DNA from: Candidatus Scalindua sediminis
GTDB taxonomy: Bacteria > Planctomycetota > Brocadiia > Brocadiales > Scalinduaceae
DNA length: 64,000 nt
Direction: 5' to 3'
Assembly: GCA_008636105.1 (NCBI GenBank)
Contig: VSDH01000010.1
Location: 1-64,000, forward strand
Of this stretch, positions 41,878-50,645 are shown in pieces; position 1 is the stretch's first letter; the number at the start of each line of letters is the position of its first letter. The position numbers and the translations under genes were made by a program. Below the pieces are notes generated by a model. It saw only the letters and a list, made by a program, of their open reading frames with translations, did not search any database and was not told where the DNA came from.

Positions 41878-42852
41878 CTAATCAAATAAAGCATCCACAA
41901 AATTATCTGCGTCAAATTCCTGAATATCTTCTGCGCTTTCACCAATACCAATAAATTTTACCGGTATATCTATTTCATTGCGCATACCTAAAATTATGCC
42001 ACCCTTAGCAGTTCCATCAAGTTTTGACAAAAATATTCCTGTAATGTTAACTGCACGGTTGAATAGTTTTGCTTGTGAAACAGCATTTTGCCCCGTAGTA
42101 GCATCCAGAACCATTAGCACTTCATGTGGTGCATTTTCAATCTTTTTTGATATTACTCGCTTAATCTTTGACAATTCGTTCATCAAATTATCATTAGTAT
42201 GCAGACGCCCTGCAGTATCAACTATCAAAACATCTATTCCTCTACTTAAACTAGCTTCAAGCGCGTCAAAAGTGACCGCAGCAGGGTCAGCACCTGTCTG
42301 ATGTTTTACTATATCGGCTCCAATCCTTTTACTCCATATATCTAATTGTTCCACAGCAGCAGCTCGGAAGGTATCACTTGCCGATAGCATAACTTTCTTG
42401 CCTTGTTTTATAAAGAAATCGGCAAGTTTTGCAATTGAAGTAGTCTTGCCTGAGCCGTTAACACCTGCAACCATAATCACCGTTGGTGGGACCGGTGCCG
42501 TTATTAATGAAACATCCCACGCTTTAAGTTCTTGTTTAAGCTTATCCTTTAAGAAATCGTAAATATTGGATGTGTCCTCAATTTCTTTAGATTTCCAGGC
42601 ATCTCTTACATCTTGTATAATCTTTGTTGCCGGACCAACACCCATATCCGATTCCAGTAATATAGTCTCTAACTCCTCTAGTATATCCTCATCTATCTTT
42701 CTTCTGAATGATAATAAGTCTTTGAAGCGTGAAGTTATTTTAGTACGTGTTTTTTCTAAGCCTTTCTTTAATTTTTGAAAGGAAAGCCATGATTTATTTT
42801 CTATATCTTCTTGTGTGGATACCCCTGCATTCTTTTTTGAAAACCAGCCCAT
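41878..42852 (-). CDS. ftsY: Signal recognition particle receptor FtsY
   Basis: This 324-residue SRP GTPase has an NG domain with an N-terminal helical bundle (about 20-105), the P-loop GVNGSGKTTS, DTFRAAAVEQL, DTAGRLHTN and the TKLD equivalent SKLDGTAKGG. The acidic A domain is very short, as in many Gram-negative and planctomycete forms. It docks ribosome-SRP complexes at the membrane. It is preceded by the NusB-PHP gene (17-base gap) and followed by the DUF362 gene. Confidence 0.97.
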   Translation of the reverse strand: MGWFSKKNAGVSTQEDIENKSWLSFQKLKKGLEKTRTKITSRFKDLLSFRRKIDEDILEELETILLESDMGVGPATKIIQDVRDAWKSKEIEDTSNIYDFLKDKLKQELKAWDVSLITAPVPPTVIMVAGVNGSGKTTSIAKLADFFIKQGKKVMLSASDTFRAAAVEQLDIWSKRIGADIVKHQTGADPAAVTFDALEASLSRGIDVLIVDTAGRLHTNDNLMNELSKIKRVISKKIENAPHEVLMVLDATTGQNAVSQAKLFNRAVNITGIFLSKLDGTAKGGIILGMRNEIDIPVKFIGIGESAEDIQEFDADNFVDALFD

Positions 42853-42869
42853 AATTTCTCACTTTAATC

Positions 42870-44186
42870 CTACTTGTTACAACTTAACATACCAACCATA
42901 TTATCGTGTCTTTCCTTAATCTTTTCAACAATACCGTCATCTACCGTTATACCACCCAGCTTAATAAACGATCTTCTTTCACCATGATAGTCTGAACCAC
43001 CAGTAACTAAAAGATCATATTTCTTTGCCAATTGTAAATATCTTTCTATGTCATCTGGCAAATGTGTTGGGTAATAAACCTCGATCCCCTGTAAACCGTA
43101 TTCTACCATCTTGGGGATTAATTCATCTCTTTTTGTGGTGCCGGGGTGTGAATAAACAGAAATGCCACCTGAAGAATTTATAAGTTTTATGGCATCTGCT
43201 AACATTAATGTCATTTTGGGTACATAAGCAGGACACTTGTCAGCCAAATATCTTCGAAAGCTTTCCCGAATATTGCTGCAGTAACCTCTTTTGCACAAAG
43301 CCTCAGCCACATGCATTCTACCGGGTGAGCCTTTTCCCGCAATGTCAAAAACTTCTTGAGGATTTATGTTAACACCCAGATTGTTCAGTTTCTTTGTTAT
43401 CTTCTTTATTCGTTCTATTCTTTCGAGCCGCAACTCCGCCAGTTTTCCTAATAGTGCGCTATTTTTTATGTCTATAAAATAACCTAAAATATGAATATCT
43501 GCAGGACAATAATAGGAAGAAAGTTCTACGGCTGGGATGATATTTATGCCTTTTCTATTACAAAAGGTTTGTGCAATTTCGATAGCATCGATGCTATCAT
43601 GGTCAGTTATTGCAATTGTGTGAAGGTTGAGTCGCAGCGCTTCTTCAACTACCTCTTCCGGAGACGCGGTGCCGTCGGAATAATCTGTATGAATGTGTAA
43701 ATCACCACGCGAACGCTTTCCTATTTTTAAATTAACTTTTTCTTCCAAACCTGAGGTACCATCTTGATCCTCTTCGCCGTTCTTCACATAACGTGAATAT
43801 ACCTTATCCAGTACGCCATTTACGAACAAGCCGGATTTTTCAGTACTGTATTTCTTTGCTAAATCAATTGCTTCATTGATAGATACCTTGGGAGGAATAT
43901 CACTCATGTAGAGAAGTTCATAGCATGCCAACCTTAAGACATTTCTATCTATTACTGCCATCCTATGTAAATCCCAATTTTCGGAAATAGAAATTATCTT
44001 TTTGTCTATTTCTTTTATAGCCGGAAAGCAGCCTTTAACCAGCATTATGGCAAAATCGCTTATCTCAGCTTCTTTTGCCTGCTTTCTGCAAAAGGAATCT
44101 ATCTCCTTTATAATTTCATCCCCGCGAACCTCTAATTGATAAAGAGCTTGCAACGCAATCTCGCGAGACAGCGTTCTTTTCCGCAT
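42870..44186 (-). CDS. nusB: Fusion of NusB antitermination factor and PHP phosphoesterase/nuclease
   Basis: This is one open frame of 438 residues. Residues 1-135 are a complete NusB (SREIALQALYQLEVRG, MAVIDRNVLRLACYELLY, SINEAIDLAKKYSTEKSGLFVNGVLDKV). After a charged linker (136-160) a full PHP domain of the YciV/TrpH type follows (GDLHIHTDYSDGT at 161, AITDHDS at 192, PAVELSS, YSHPG, GGSDYHG). NusB binds boxA RNA in rRNA antitermination. YciV of E. coli (RNase AM) trims rRNA 5' ends. The fusion would put both activities in one chain; the role is inference. Confidence 0.92.
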   Translation of the reverse strand: MRKRTLSREIALQALYQLEVRGDEIIKEIDSFCRKQAKEAEISDFAIMLVKGCFPAIKEIDKKIISISENWDLHRMAVIDRNVLRLACYELLYMSDIPPKVSINEAIDLAKKYSTEKSGLFVNGVLDKVYSRYVKNGEEDQDGTSGLEEKVNLKIGKRSRGDLHIHTDYSDGTASPEEVVEEALRLNLHTIAITDHDSIDAIEIAQTFCNRKGINIIPAVELSSYYCPADIHILGYFIDIKNSALLGKLAELRLERIERIKKITKKLNNLGVNINPQEVFDIAGKGSPGRMHVAEALCKRGYCSNIRESFRRYLADKCPAYVPKMTLMLADAIKLINSSGGISVYSHPGTTKRDELIPKMVEYGLQGIEVYYPTHLPDDIERYLQLAKKYDLLVTGGSDYHGERRSFIKLGGITVDDGIVEKIKERHDNMVGMLSCNK

Positions 44187-44225
44187 CCTTAAGACTCCAA
44201 AACGAAAGAACAGATTATTACATAT

Positions 44226-44690
44226 TTATATCTTATCGAACAAGTTCACCATCTCCAGGGCAGCGAGTGCAGCTTCAGCACCTTTATTACCTCCTCTAGC
44301 ACCAGCTCTATCTATAGCTTGTTCCAATGTATCAGTAGCGATGACTCCATAAATCGTTGGAATGCCTGTTGAGAGTCCGACTTCAGTGATACCCCTGGCT
44401 GCTTCACTGGAGACATAATCGAAATGGGGTGTTTCACCACGTATTACTGCTCCCAGACAGATAATACCGTTGTATTTGGCATTTTTAGCTAATCTCAAGG
44501 CAGTAATTGGTATCTCACAAGCTCCTGGAACCCAAAACACATCAATATCGTTCTCCTTCGTACCATGTCTAACTAAACAATCCTGGGCTCCTTCTAGCAA
44601 TTTCTTTGTAATGAAATTGTTGAACCTGCTGACAATTATAGCAAAGGTTTTGCCCGTACCAATAAGATTGCCTTCAAATGATTTTGCCAT
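44226..44690 (-). CDS. ribH: 6,7-dimethyl-8-ribityllumazine synthase
   Basis: This 154-residue protein has the lumazine synthase hallmarks FNNFITKKLLEGA, PGACEIP, GAVIRGETPHFDYV and GVIATDTLEQA. It catalyses the penultimate step of riboflavin synthesis and usually assembles into pentamers or 60-mers. It is the first gene of the minus-strand run ribH, nusB-PHP, ftsY. ribH-nusB adjacency is common across bacteria. Confidence 0.97.
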   Translation of the reverse strand: MAKSFEGNLIGTGKTFAIIVSRFNNFITKKLLEGAQDCLVRHGTKENDIDVFWVPGACEIPITALRLAKNAKYNGIICLGAVIRGETPHFDYVSSEAARGITEVGLSTGIPTIYGVIATDTLEQAIDRAGARGGNKGAEAALAALEMVNLFDKI

Positions 44691-44947
44691 GGCATCATCT
44701 CCTTAGTAAAAGAAAGTAAAGCAAAGTCAAATGCGATAATATCAGAAAAGAACTACCCTTGCAAGGCTTTTCTAATACCCCTCTGGAGTAAGAAAATCTC
44801 AAATGATTGTATTGAATCTTGTAATTTCAACACCATCCTAGTATTATAATCACGCCTTTAAAATAAAGGCATTTTGGGGAAGTTATGGATTTTCAAGAGT
44901 ATGCTTAATCAGGTTGTATTTGATGCAAAAGGTAATGGAAGAAGATA

Positions 44948-46276
44948 ATGGGAGAAGATAAAGAGGTCGAAGGGCAAAGGTTGCCTATAAGTGAACATCT
45001 CGAAGAGTTGAGAAGAAGGATTATAAATTCAATCCTTATTGTTATTGGATTCTTCTTTATCAGCTGGTTTTTTAAATCAAATATACTGGACATCATGAAA
45101 CGGCCACATGACCTTGCTATGGAAAATCTGGGATTATCACAATCACTCCAGGTGTTGAGTTATCAAGAAGGGTTTTACGCTTACATAAAGCTATGTTTAA
45201 TAACAGCCATCTTTATGGGATATCCTGTAATTGCACATCAAATCTGGAAATTTGTAGAAGCTGGTTTATATAAGAAGGAGCGCACGTATGTAAAAATATT
45301 TGCCCCGATTTCCTTCATGGCGTTCATAATAGGTGTATTATTTGGATACTTTTTCCTGATACCCTTTGGCCTTCAATTCTTGATAAGGATACTGGGAGCA
45401 GAGATAGAGCCTATTATTACGATGAGTCAATATATCAATCTTGTTACCCTGTTGACGCTTGCCCTGGGTATTGTGTTTCAACTCCCACTCGTAATGTTAT
45501 TCATATCTAAGATTGGAATATTTAAGGCCGAAGATTTCGTTAAATGGCGTATGCATGCCGTCCTTATTATGTTTATTCTTGCAGCCATAATAACCCCTCC
45601 GGATCCATTTACACAAGTTATGACTGCCTTGCCGATGATGGCTCTTTATGAAGTGGGCATTCTTGCAATAAGACCGACAAAGAAAGCGATTATGCGATTT
45701 GGTATCCTATTAGGTTCCGGCACTTTATTAATATATATAGTTTTCCTGACATTTACACTTCCACCAAAGGCAGAGTTCATAAACACATCAGGCATTGTCA
45801 AGATTCTTCCGGCCGCAAGCACAAAATGGATGGCGGTGACACCTGAGTCCAGAATACATAACGGCGCCACACTGGAAACAGGCAAAAGCAGTAAGGCCTC
45901 CTTCCTCCTGAAGGATGGTACTTATATTATAATGGACGTGGATACGGTAATTAAGCTTGTGGAAAAGAGAAAAATCGCTCTCTTAAAGGGGCAAATACTT
46001 GTGACCATAAAGGCAGACGATGGCCCTTTTTCGATAACGGCAAATGACAGCATCATCACTGCAAATGACGGCAATATTGACGTAAAGATATTGGGATACA
46101 CAGTCTTGATTACAGTGGCGGAAGGTGTAGCAACAGTTGTCTCGGATGGAGAGGAGAAGAAGGTACTTGCAGGAAGGCAGCTAAAGGTCGTAACCGGTGG
46201 CGAACCCGTAAACGTGGATGGTGTGACAAAATGGTCAAAGGAGATGCGAAAGTTGATAAAGGAGAAAACAAGATAA
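44948..46276 (+). CDS. tatC: Twin-arginine translocase TatC with C-terminal FecR-like domain
   Basis: This is a 442-residue protein. Residues 1-250 are TatC: EHLEELRRR, FVEAGLYKKER with the conserved glutamate, and six membrane segments. An extra seventh helix (251-271) follows, then about 165 residues of FecR-like beta repeats (PESRIHNGATLETG, ASFLLKDGTYIIM, KIALLKGQI, VAEGVATVV). The seventh helix would place the FecR-like part outside the cytoplasm. TatC binds twin-arginine signals for export of folded proteins such as cofactor enzymes. No tatA or tatB is adjacent. Confidence 0.92.
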   Translation: MGEDKEVEGQRLPISEHLEELRRRIINSILIVIGFFFISWFFKSNILDIMKRPHDLAMENLGLSQSLQVLSYQEGFYAYIKLCLITAIFMGYPVIAHQIWKFVEAGLYKKERTYVKIFAPISFMAFIIGVLFGYFFLIPFGLQFLIRILGAEIEPIITMSQYINLVTLLTLALGIVFQLPLVMLFISKIGIFKAEDFVKWRMHAVLIMFILAAIITPPDPFTQVMTALPMMALYEVGILAIRPTKKAIMRFGILLGSGTLLIYIVFLTFTLPPKAEFINTSGIVKILPAASTKWMAVTPESRIHNGATLETGKSSKASFLLKDGTYIIMDVDTVIKLVEKRKIALLKGQILVTIKADDGPFSITANDSIITANDGNIDVKILGYTVLITVAEGVATVVSDGEEKKVLAGRQLKVVTGGEPVNVDGVTKWSKEMRKLIKEKTR

Positions 46277-46448
46277 ACAGAAAACGCTAAATATTTATTT
46301 TGCTATCATAGAAATAAGTGTCTATTCGTATTTATCCCGATATCTTCATACTTGGTAAGCTTCGCAGCTATTATTAGCAAAGAGGGGGTGTTTGAGATTA
46401 ATTGGTGCTATATCGGGTGTTAACCATTGCATCCCCAATCATGAATAT

Positions 46449-47426
46449 TTAGTCTAATCTTATTGAACCAATGCGTATGGTTTTTAGTTTTGTAAAGTCA
46501 GAAAGTGGAGTAAGAAGAGTTATAGTTCTTCTTTGGAGATTAATTTTTTCTACTTTACCTAGGCCAATGGTAAAGTTGTCCTCGTCATTAAGTCCTACGA
46601 GTAAACCTTGCAATGTAACCATTTGTCTCACCTGAGGAATATCGGTTCTACCCTGAAAGTTATTTTCGATTGTTTCTTGTGCTGTATGATTATTCTTGTC
46701 TATGTTCTTATCTTTTTCAAATATATTCTCAGTAGGAATAGAAATGTGGTATGGATTAATGATTGTTATTCTGTCCAGGTGAATTTCCTGCTCCTTTGAA
46801 AGACGAAAGTACTCTTTGAATCTTTGTTCCCTGTAGAGCCTACGTTGCTCTTGAGATTTATGCTTAACCTTTTCATGGACAGCGAGGCGATGTACTCTTA
46901 GCTGTGTTTTGTCTTTGTAAGGTCTCAAAATATCCTCGATTTCTCTGAATCTTTGGATTGCAATTATGTGTTTTGGATTTATAAGATTTATCTTCTGATA
47001 TTTGAGTTCCCATGCTACTTGTCCACTAACTAACCCGGTAGTATTTATAATGGTTATGTCCATACCGTTTTGGATTGATTTTTCAAGCAACTTTTTCATA
47101 CCCACTACAGTAGGTAAAAGATGTCCAATAGGGGACGTTGAACCCACAAAAAACATAAGGTCTGGTTGAATCGAATGAAGAAACTTAATTGCAGACTTTA
47201 TAAATGCCAGGCCAATCGTGGTAGGGGGGCCAATAATAGATTGCCCTACGTCGCCGTCTATAATACAAACCTTATTTTCTTTATTATACAGTTCTCTAGC
47301 CAGATAACTCACTAATGTACTTTTTCCCGTGTCCGAGGCGCCGATAACCATTATAATACCCTTGTCTTTATTAAGCTTATGTGTGAGTTCAGCCCAGCTT
47401 GGTGAGATTTTGATGTTGTTGGTCAT
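46449..47426 (-). CDS. Clp1/Grc3-like polynucleotide 5'-hydroxyl kinase family protein
   Basis: This 325-residue P-loop protein has Walker A GASDTGKST (about 29-37), the family motif DGDVGQS and GSTSPIGHLLPTV. It matches the Clp1/Grc3/Nol9 group of 5'-OH RNA/DNA kinases. The C-terminal 80 residues form a beta-rich domain (LVGLNDEDNFTIGLGKVEKI) as in archaeal members. Such kinases are common in archaea and eukaryotes and patchy in bacteria. Substrate unknown. It stands alone between tatC and a long gap. Confidence 0.85.
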   Translation of the reverse strand: MTNNIKISPSWAELTHKLNKDKGIIMVIGASDTGKSTLVSYLARELYNKENKVCIIDGDVGQSIIGPPTTIGLAFIKSAIKFLHSIQPDLMFFVGSTSPIGHLLPTVVGMKKLLEKSIQNGMDITIINTTGLVSGQVAWELKYQKINLINPKHIIAIQRFREIEDILRPYKDKTQLRVHRLAVHEKVKHKSQEQRRLYREQRFKEYFRLSKEQEIHLDRITIINPYHISIPTENIFEKDKNIDKNNHTAQETIENNFQGRTDIPQVRQMVTLQGLLVGLNDEDNFTIGLGKVEKINLQRRTITLLTPLSDFTKLKTIRIGSIRLD

Positions 47427-47840
47427 TTTTAGTTTTTCACCTTTATATTGGTTTATTTCTCTTCATATTTATTTTAAATCTTAAGACATCCTCACACAAA
47501 AGGAAGTTCGTTGACATTCATAATTGTTTTAATAGTATTCAATAAAAGAGTAGAGCATTATTTTGATATTTTATCATTAATATAACTCATAGTGTAGTAT
47601 TGTACATAATAAGTCTGTTATTTGAAGAACGAACTTATGCGAGATAACGTAAGTAATAGGGGACAGACACAATTTCTTTTCTATATCATTCATCTCAATC
47701 ATCTAAAACTGCATCTTGCATAGACCTGTTTCTCCATCGACTTCAATAGTTAAAGAGGATAGGGAATATTTTGTTAAAGAAAAAGGTGGGAATCAGATTA
47801 TTTAAGCTGAAGGAATAGCCAATGATCTTCCGGGGTCGCT
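47427..47840. other. Intergenic region, no gene seen
   Basis: This is a 414-base AT-rich gap with stops in all frames. A GGGGACAGACAC word at 47659-47670 resembles sequences often seen in RAYT-linked repeats (a similar GGGACAG occurs at 40604 inside attC6), but no palindrome surrounds it. No promoter or RNA gene was recognised. Confidence 0.5.
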
Positions 47841-49025
47841 ATGAATAAGTACGAGGTTGTGATCATTGGCGCGGGAGCGGCAGGGTTGATGTGTGCACTA
47901 ACGGCGGGGCAGAGAGGGCGTAAGGTCCTGCTTTTGGACCACGCTGACCGTGTAGGGAAAAAAATCCTGATTTCTGGCGGCGGACGCTGCAATTTTACCA
48001 ATCTTTATATAAAATCTGAACATTATCTATCCCGTAATCCCCATTTCTGCAAATCAGCCTTGAGCCGATTTAGTCAGTATGACTTTATTTCGTTAGTAGA
48101 AAAGCATGGTGTGTCTTATCATGAGAGGAAATTGGGGCAACTTTTCTGTGACGGAAAATCCAAAGAGATTTTGAGCTTTTTATTGGAAGAATGCCGGAAT
48201 GCTGGCGTCAGGATTCAGACGAAATGTACAATCGAGAAAATCGAAAAAACCACAAAAGAACAACATTTCACTGTAAGGACTAATTCGGGAAATTATGTAA
48301 CAGAATCGCTCGTTATAGCCACAGGTGGTTTGTCGATGCCGGAAATAGGAGCTACTGGTTTCGGATATGAGATGGCTGAACAGTTTGGACTTAATGTACT
48401 ACCTCGTCAACCGGGATTAGTCCCTCTTACCTTGAGCAAAGAGGGCCTAAAAAATTTCGTTGATTTGTCCGGTATCTCCGTAGATGCGGTCGTTTCCTGT
48501 AAGGGGCAATCTTTTCGAGAATCCATCCTTTTCACTCACAGGGGCCTGAGCGGTCCGGCCATATTGCAGGCTTCAAACTATTGGCAACCGAGAGATGAGG
48601 TTGTCATCAATCTACTGCCGGATATTGATCTGACTGAAACCATAAAGCGATGGCAAAAGGAAAGGCCAAAAACAGAACTGAAGAACCTGATAGGCGAACT
48701 ATTAACCAGACGCCTTACCCATCGGTGTATGGAGTTGTGGTGTCATAATAAACCCGTTAATCAATACAATGAAAAAGAAATCAATGAGATCGCAGGGATC
48801 TTTCATAAATGGAGTATCAGGCCTTCCGGCACCGAAGGTTATAAGGTAGCGGAAGTAACTAAAGGGGGAGTTGATACGGATGATCTATCTTCCAAAACCT
48901 TCGAAGCCGGGAATGTGAAAGGGCTTTACTTTATCGGGGAAGTCGTAGATGTGACAGGTTGGCTGGGCGGCTTTAACTTTCAATGGGCCTGGGCATCGGG
49001 GTACTGTGCCGGACAATTTGTATAA
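47841..49025 (+). CDS. HI0933/YhiN-family FAD-dependent oxidoreductase
   Basis: This 394-residue flavoprotein has the N-terminal dinucleotide-binding loop GAGAAGLMCALTAGQRG, then GKKILISGGGRCNFTN, ATGGLSMPEIGATG, LFTHRGLSGPAILQ and the C-terminal GLYFIGEVVDVTGWLGGFN. All are family hallmarks. The physiological reaction of this family is not established. The gene is visibly richer in G and C than its neighbours and stands alone between two repeat-rich gaps, which may indicate more recent acquisition. Confidence 0.92.
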   Translation: MNKYEVVIIGAGAAGLMCALTAGQRGRKVLLLDHADRVGKKILISGGGRCNFTNLYIKSEHYLSRNPHFCKSALSRFSQYDFISLVEKHGVSYHERKLGQLFCDGKSKEILSFLLEECRNAGVRIQTKCTIEKIEKTTKEQHFTVRTNSGNYVTESLVIATGGLSMPEIGATGFGYEMAEQFGLNVLPRQPGLVPLTLSKEGLKNFVDLSGISVDAVVSCKGQSFRESILFTHRGLSGPAILQASNYWQPRDEVVINLLPDIDLTETIKRWQKERPKTELKNLIGELLTRRLTHRCMELWCHNKPVNQYNEKEINEIAGIFHKWSIRPSGTEGYKVAEVTKGGVDTDDLSSKTFEAGNVKGLYFIGEVVDVTGWLGGFNFQWAWASGYCAGQFV

Positions 49026-49072
49026 ATTATTATTTCTTTAAAATAAAAGGCTGAAGTCTGAAGAATTAGAAG

Positions 49073-49257
49073 TATAGATTCTTCGCTCCCGCAGGTCACT
49101 CAGAATGATTATATGACATAAGCGAAGGGTTCAGAGTGGTCCACGTTGCCAGTAGGGTAAGCATGCACAGTCATTTTTACCATATGGATTGATTGATGGG
49201 CTGAGGAAGTCCTTCACCTGTCATCTCTGAAAGAGCGAAGCGAATGAAGAATCTATA
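49073..49257. repeat. Inverted dispersed repeat pair
   Basis: TATAGATTCTTCGCTC (49073-49088) is mirrored by GAGCGAAG...GAAGAATCTATA (49233-49257). The left arm continues into CACTCAGAATGAT, the AGATTCTTCG...AGAATGA family also seen at 40704. It fills most of the 404-base gap 49026-49429, in which I see no gene. Confidence 0.65.
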
Positions 49258-49429
49258 TCTAGAATTCAGGGTAAACTCCGTGAAGGGTCTCAGTATAATG
49301 TTGCCAGAAATCACTGACAGACTATGATATTCCAGTCCGACCGACAAGGCCGGGGGTGAGGGACTTTGCCGTAACATTAAATCATGGAAGCTCATTGACA
49401 TTTAAAACTATTTTAATAGAATCGATATC

Positions 49430-50560
49430 ATGCGAGATAATAAAGCAATACTAATTATTGCAGATAGTGAAAAAGATTCCAATATGTACTATGCTACGGG
49501 TTTTTTGGCGCCTGACCCTTTTATTTATATCCAGAAAGGCGACGAAAAGTTTATAGTCGCAAACGATCTCGAATTAGACAGAGCAAGGCTTCAATCCAGG
49601 GTGGACAGGGTACTCCCTCTTTCTAAATATGAAAGACTCCTCAGGAAAAAAGGAAACAAATCTCCCAGGCTTATCGAGGTAGTTGTCGCTGTTCTTAGAG
49701 AGATAGACATAAAGGAACTTTTGGTTCCCGCAAATTTCAATGTTGAGTATGCTGATTTTCTAAGGGAAAAAGGGTTTAAACTTAAGGTTAAGCAAGAACC
49801 ATTCTTTAATTCCAGAGAAGTAAAGAATAAGCTGGAAACAGAATATATTATTAAAGCCCTGCGTGAAACTGAAAGGGCCCTTGGCAAGGCAATTGATTAC
49901 GTCAAAAAATCGAATATTAAGAATGGTTTTTTGTACACAAAGGGTGGTCGTCCGATAACGTCTGAATCAGTAAGGCAGATGATAGATGTGGAGTTGATGA
50001 AGAAGGGGTGTACCGCCAAACATACGATAGTATCCTGTGGTGAGCAATCTTGCCAGCCACACAATGTGGGAAGCGGTCCATTAAGGGCAAATGAAGCAAT
50101 CATATTTGATGTATTCCCAAAGGACGAGCAAACAGGTTATTATGCAGACATAAGCAGGACCGTTGTTAAAGGCAGAGCTTCAGGTCCATTAAAGAAGATG
50201 TACAAAGCGGTGGCTTCTGCTCAAAAACTGGTTTTCAAACTAGCCAAAAATGGAGCTAAAGGTGAGATTATACACAGGGAGGTTATGAAACACTTAAAAT
50301 CTCTGGGATTCAAGACGGGAAAGATTAAGGGGAAAATGAGAGGTTTCTTTCATGGAACCGGTCATGGTGTCGGTCTGGACGTGCACGAAACCCCACGAAT
50401 ATCCACGGCAAGATATACGTTGAAAACCGGGAATGTTGTTACTGTGGAACCGGGGCTTTATTATCCCGGCATAGGTGGTGTAAGAATTGAAGATATGATA
50501 CTTATTACGGATGATGGTTGTATAAATCTCACTAAACTTCCTAAAGTGCTCGAAGTATAA
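49430..50560 (+). CDS. M24-family aminopeptidase (Xaa-Pro peptidase-like)
   Basis: This 376-residue protein has an N-terminal creatinase-like domain (1-130) and a C-terminal pita-bread metallopeptidase. The five metal ligands are visible: the two aspartates in IFDVFPKDEQTGYYADISRT, H in FHGTGHGVGLDVHE, E in VEPGLYYPG and E in GGVRIEDM. It probably removes N-terminal residues next to proline. Stand-alone cytoplasmic enzyme with no signal peptide. There is no clear operon partner; it is convergent with the acyl-CoA dehydrogenase gene. Confidence 0.93.
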   Translation: MRDNKAILIIADSEKDSNMYYATGFLAPDPFIYIQKGDEKFIVANDLELDRARLQSRVDRVLPLSKYERLLRKKGNKSPRLIEVVVAVLREIDIKELLVPANFNVEYADFLREKGFKLKVKQEPFFNSREVKNKLETEYIIKALRETERALGKAIDYVKKSNIKNGFLYTKGGRPITSESVRQMIDVELMKKGCTAKHTIVSCGEQSCQPHNVGSGPLRANEAIIFDVFPKDEQTGYYADISRTVVKGRASGPLKKMYKAVASAQKLVFKLAKNGAKGEIIHREVMKHLKSLGFKTGKIKGKMRGFFHGTGHGVGLDVHETPRISTARYTLKTGNVVTVEPGLYYPGIGGVRIEDMILITDDGCINLTKLPKVLEV

Positions 50561-50645
50561 ATACAGAAACGTCAGACGTCAAAGAGTTGCGTATCTTGGA
50601 CTGGCAAACGCTGTCTGGCGTAGCATAATAACGAAAAGAGTATGT

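Noticed and set aside
47659-47680. GGGGACAGACAC word as an orphan REP element
   Set aside because: It has no palindromic partner and only weak likeness to a word in attC6; kept as a note only.
47841-49025. Horizontal transfer of the HI0933-type flavoprotein
   Set aside because: Higher GC was judged by eye only. Without codon statistics or a tree it is not claimed as a finding.
49177-49401. 74-codon minus-strand frame
   Set aside because: It spans a dispersed inverted repeat, has no ribosome binding site and no protein-like composition.
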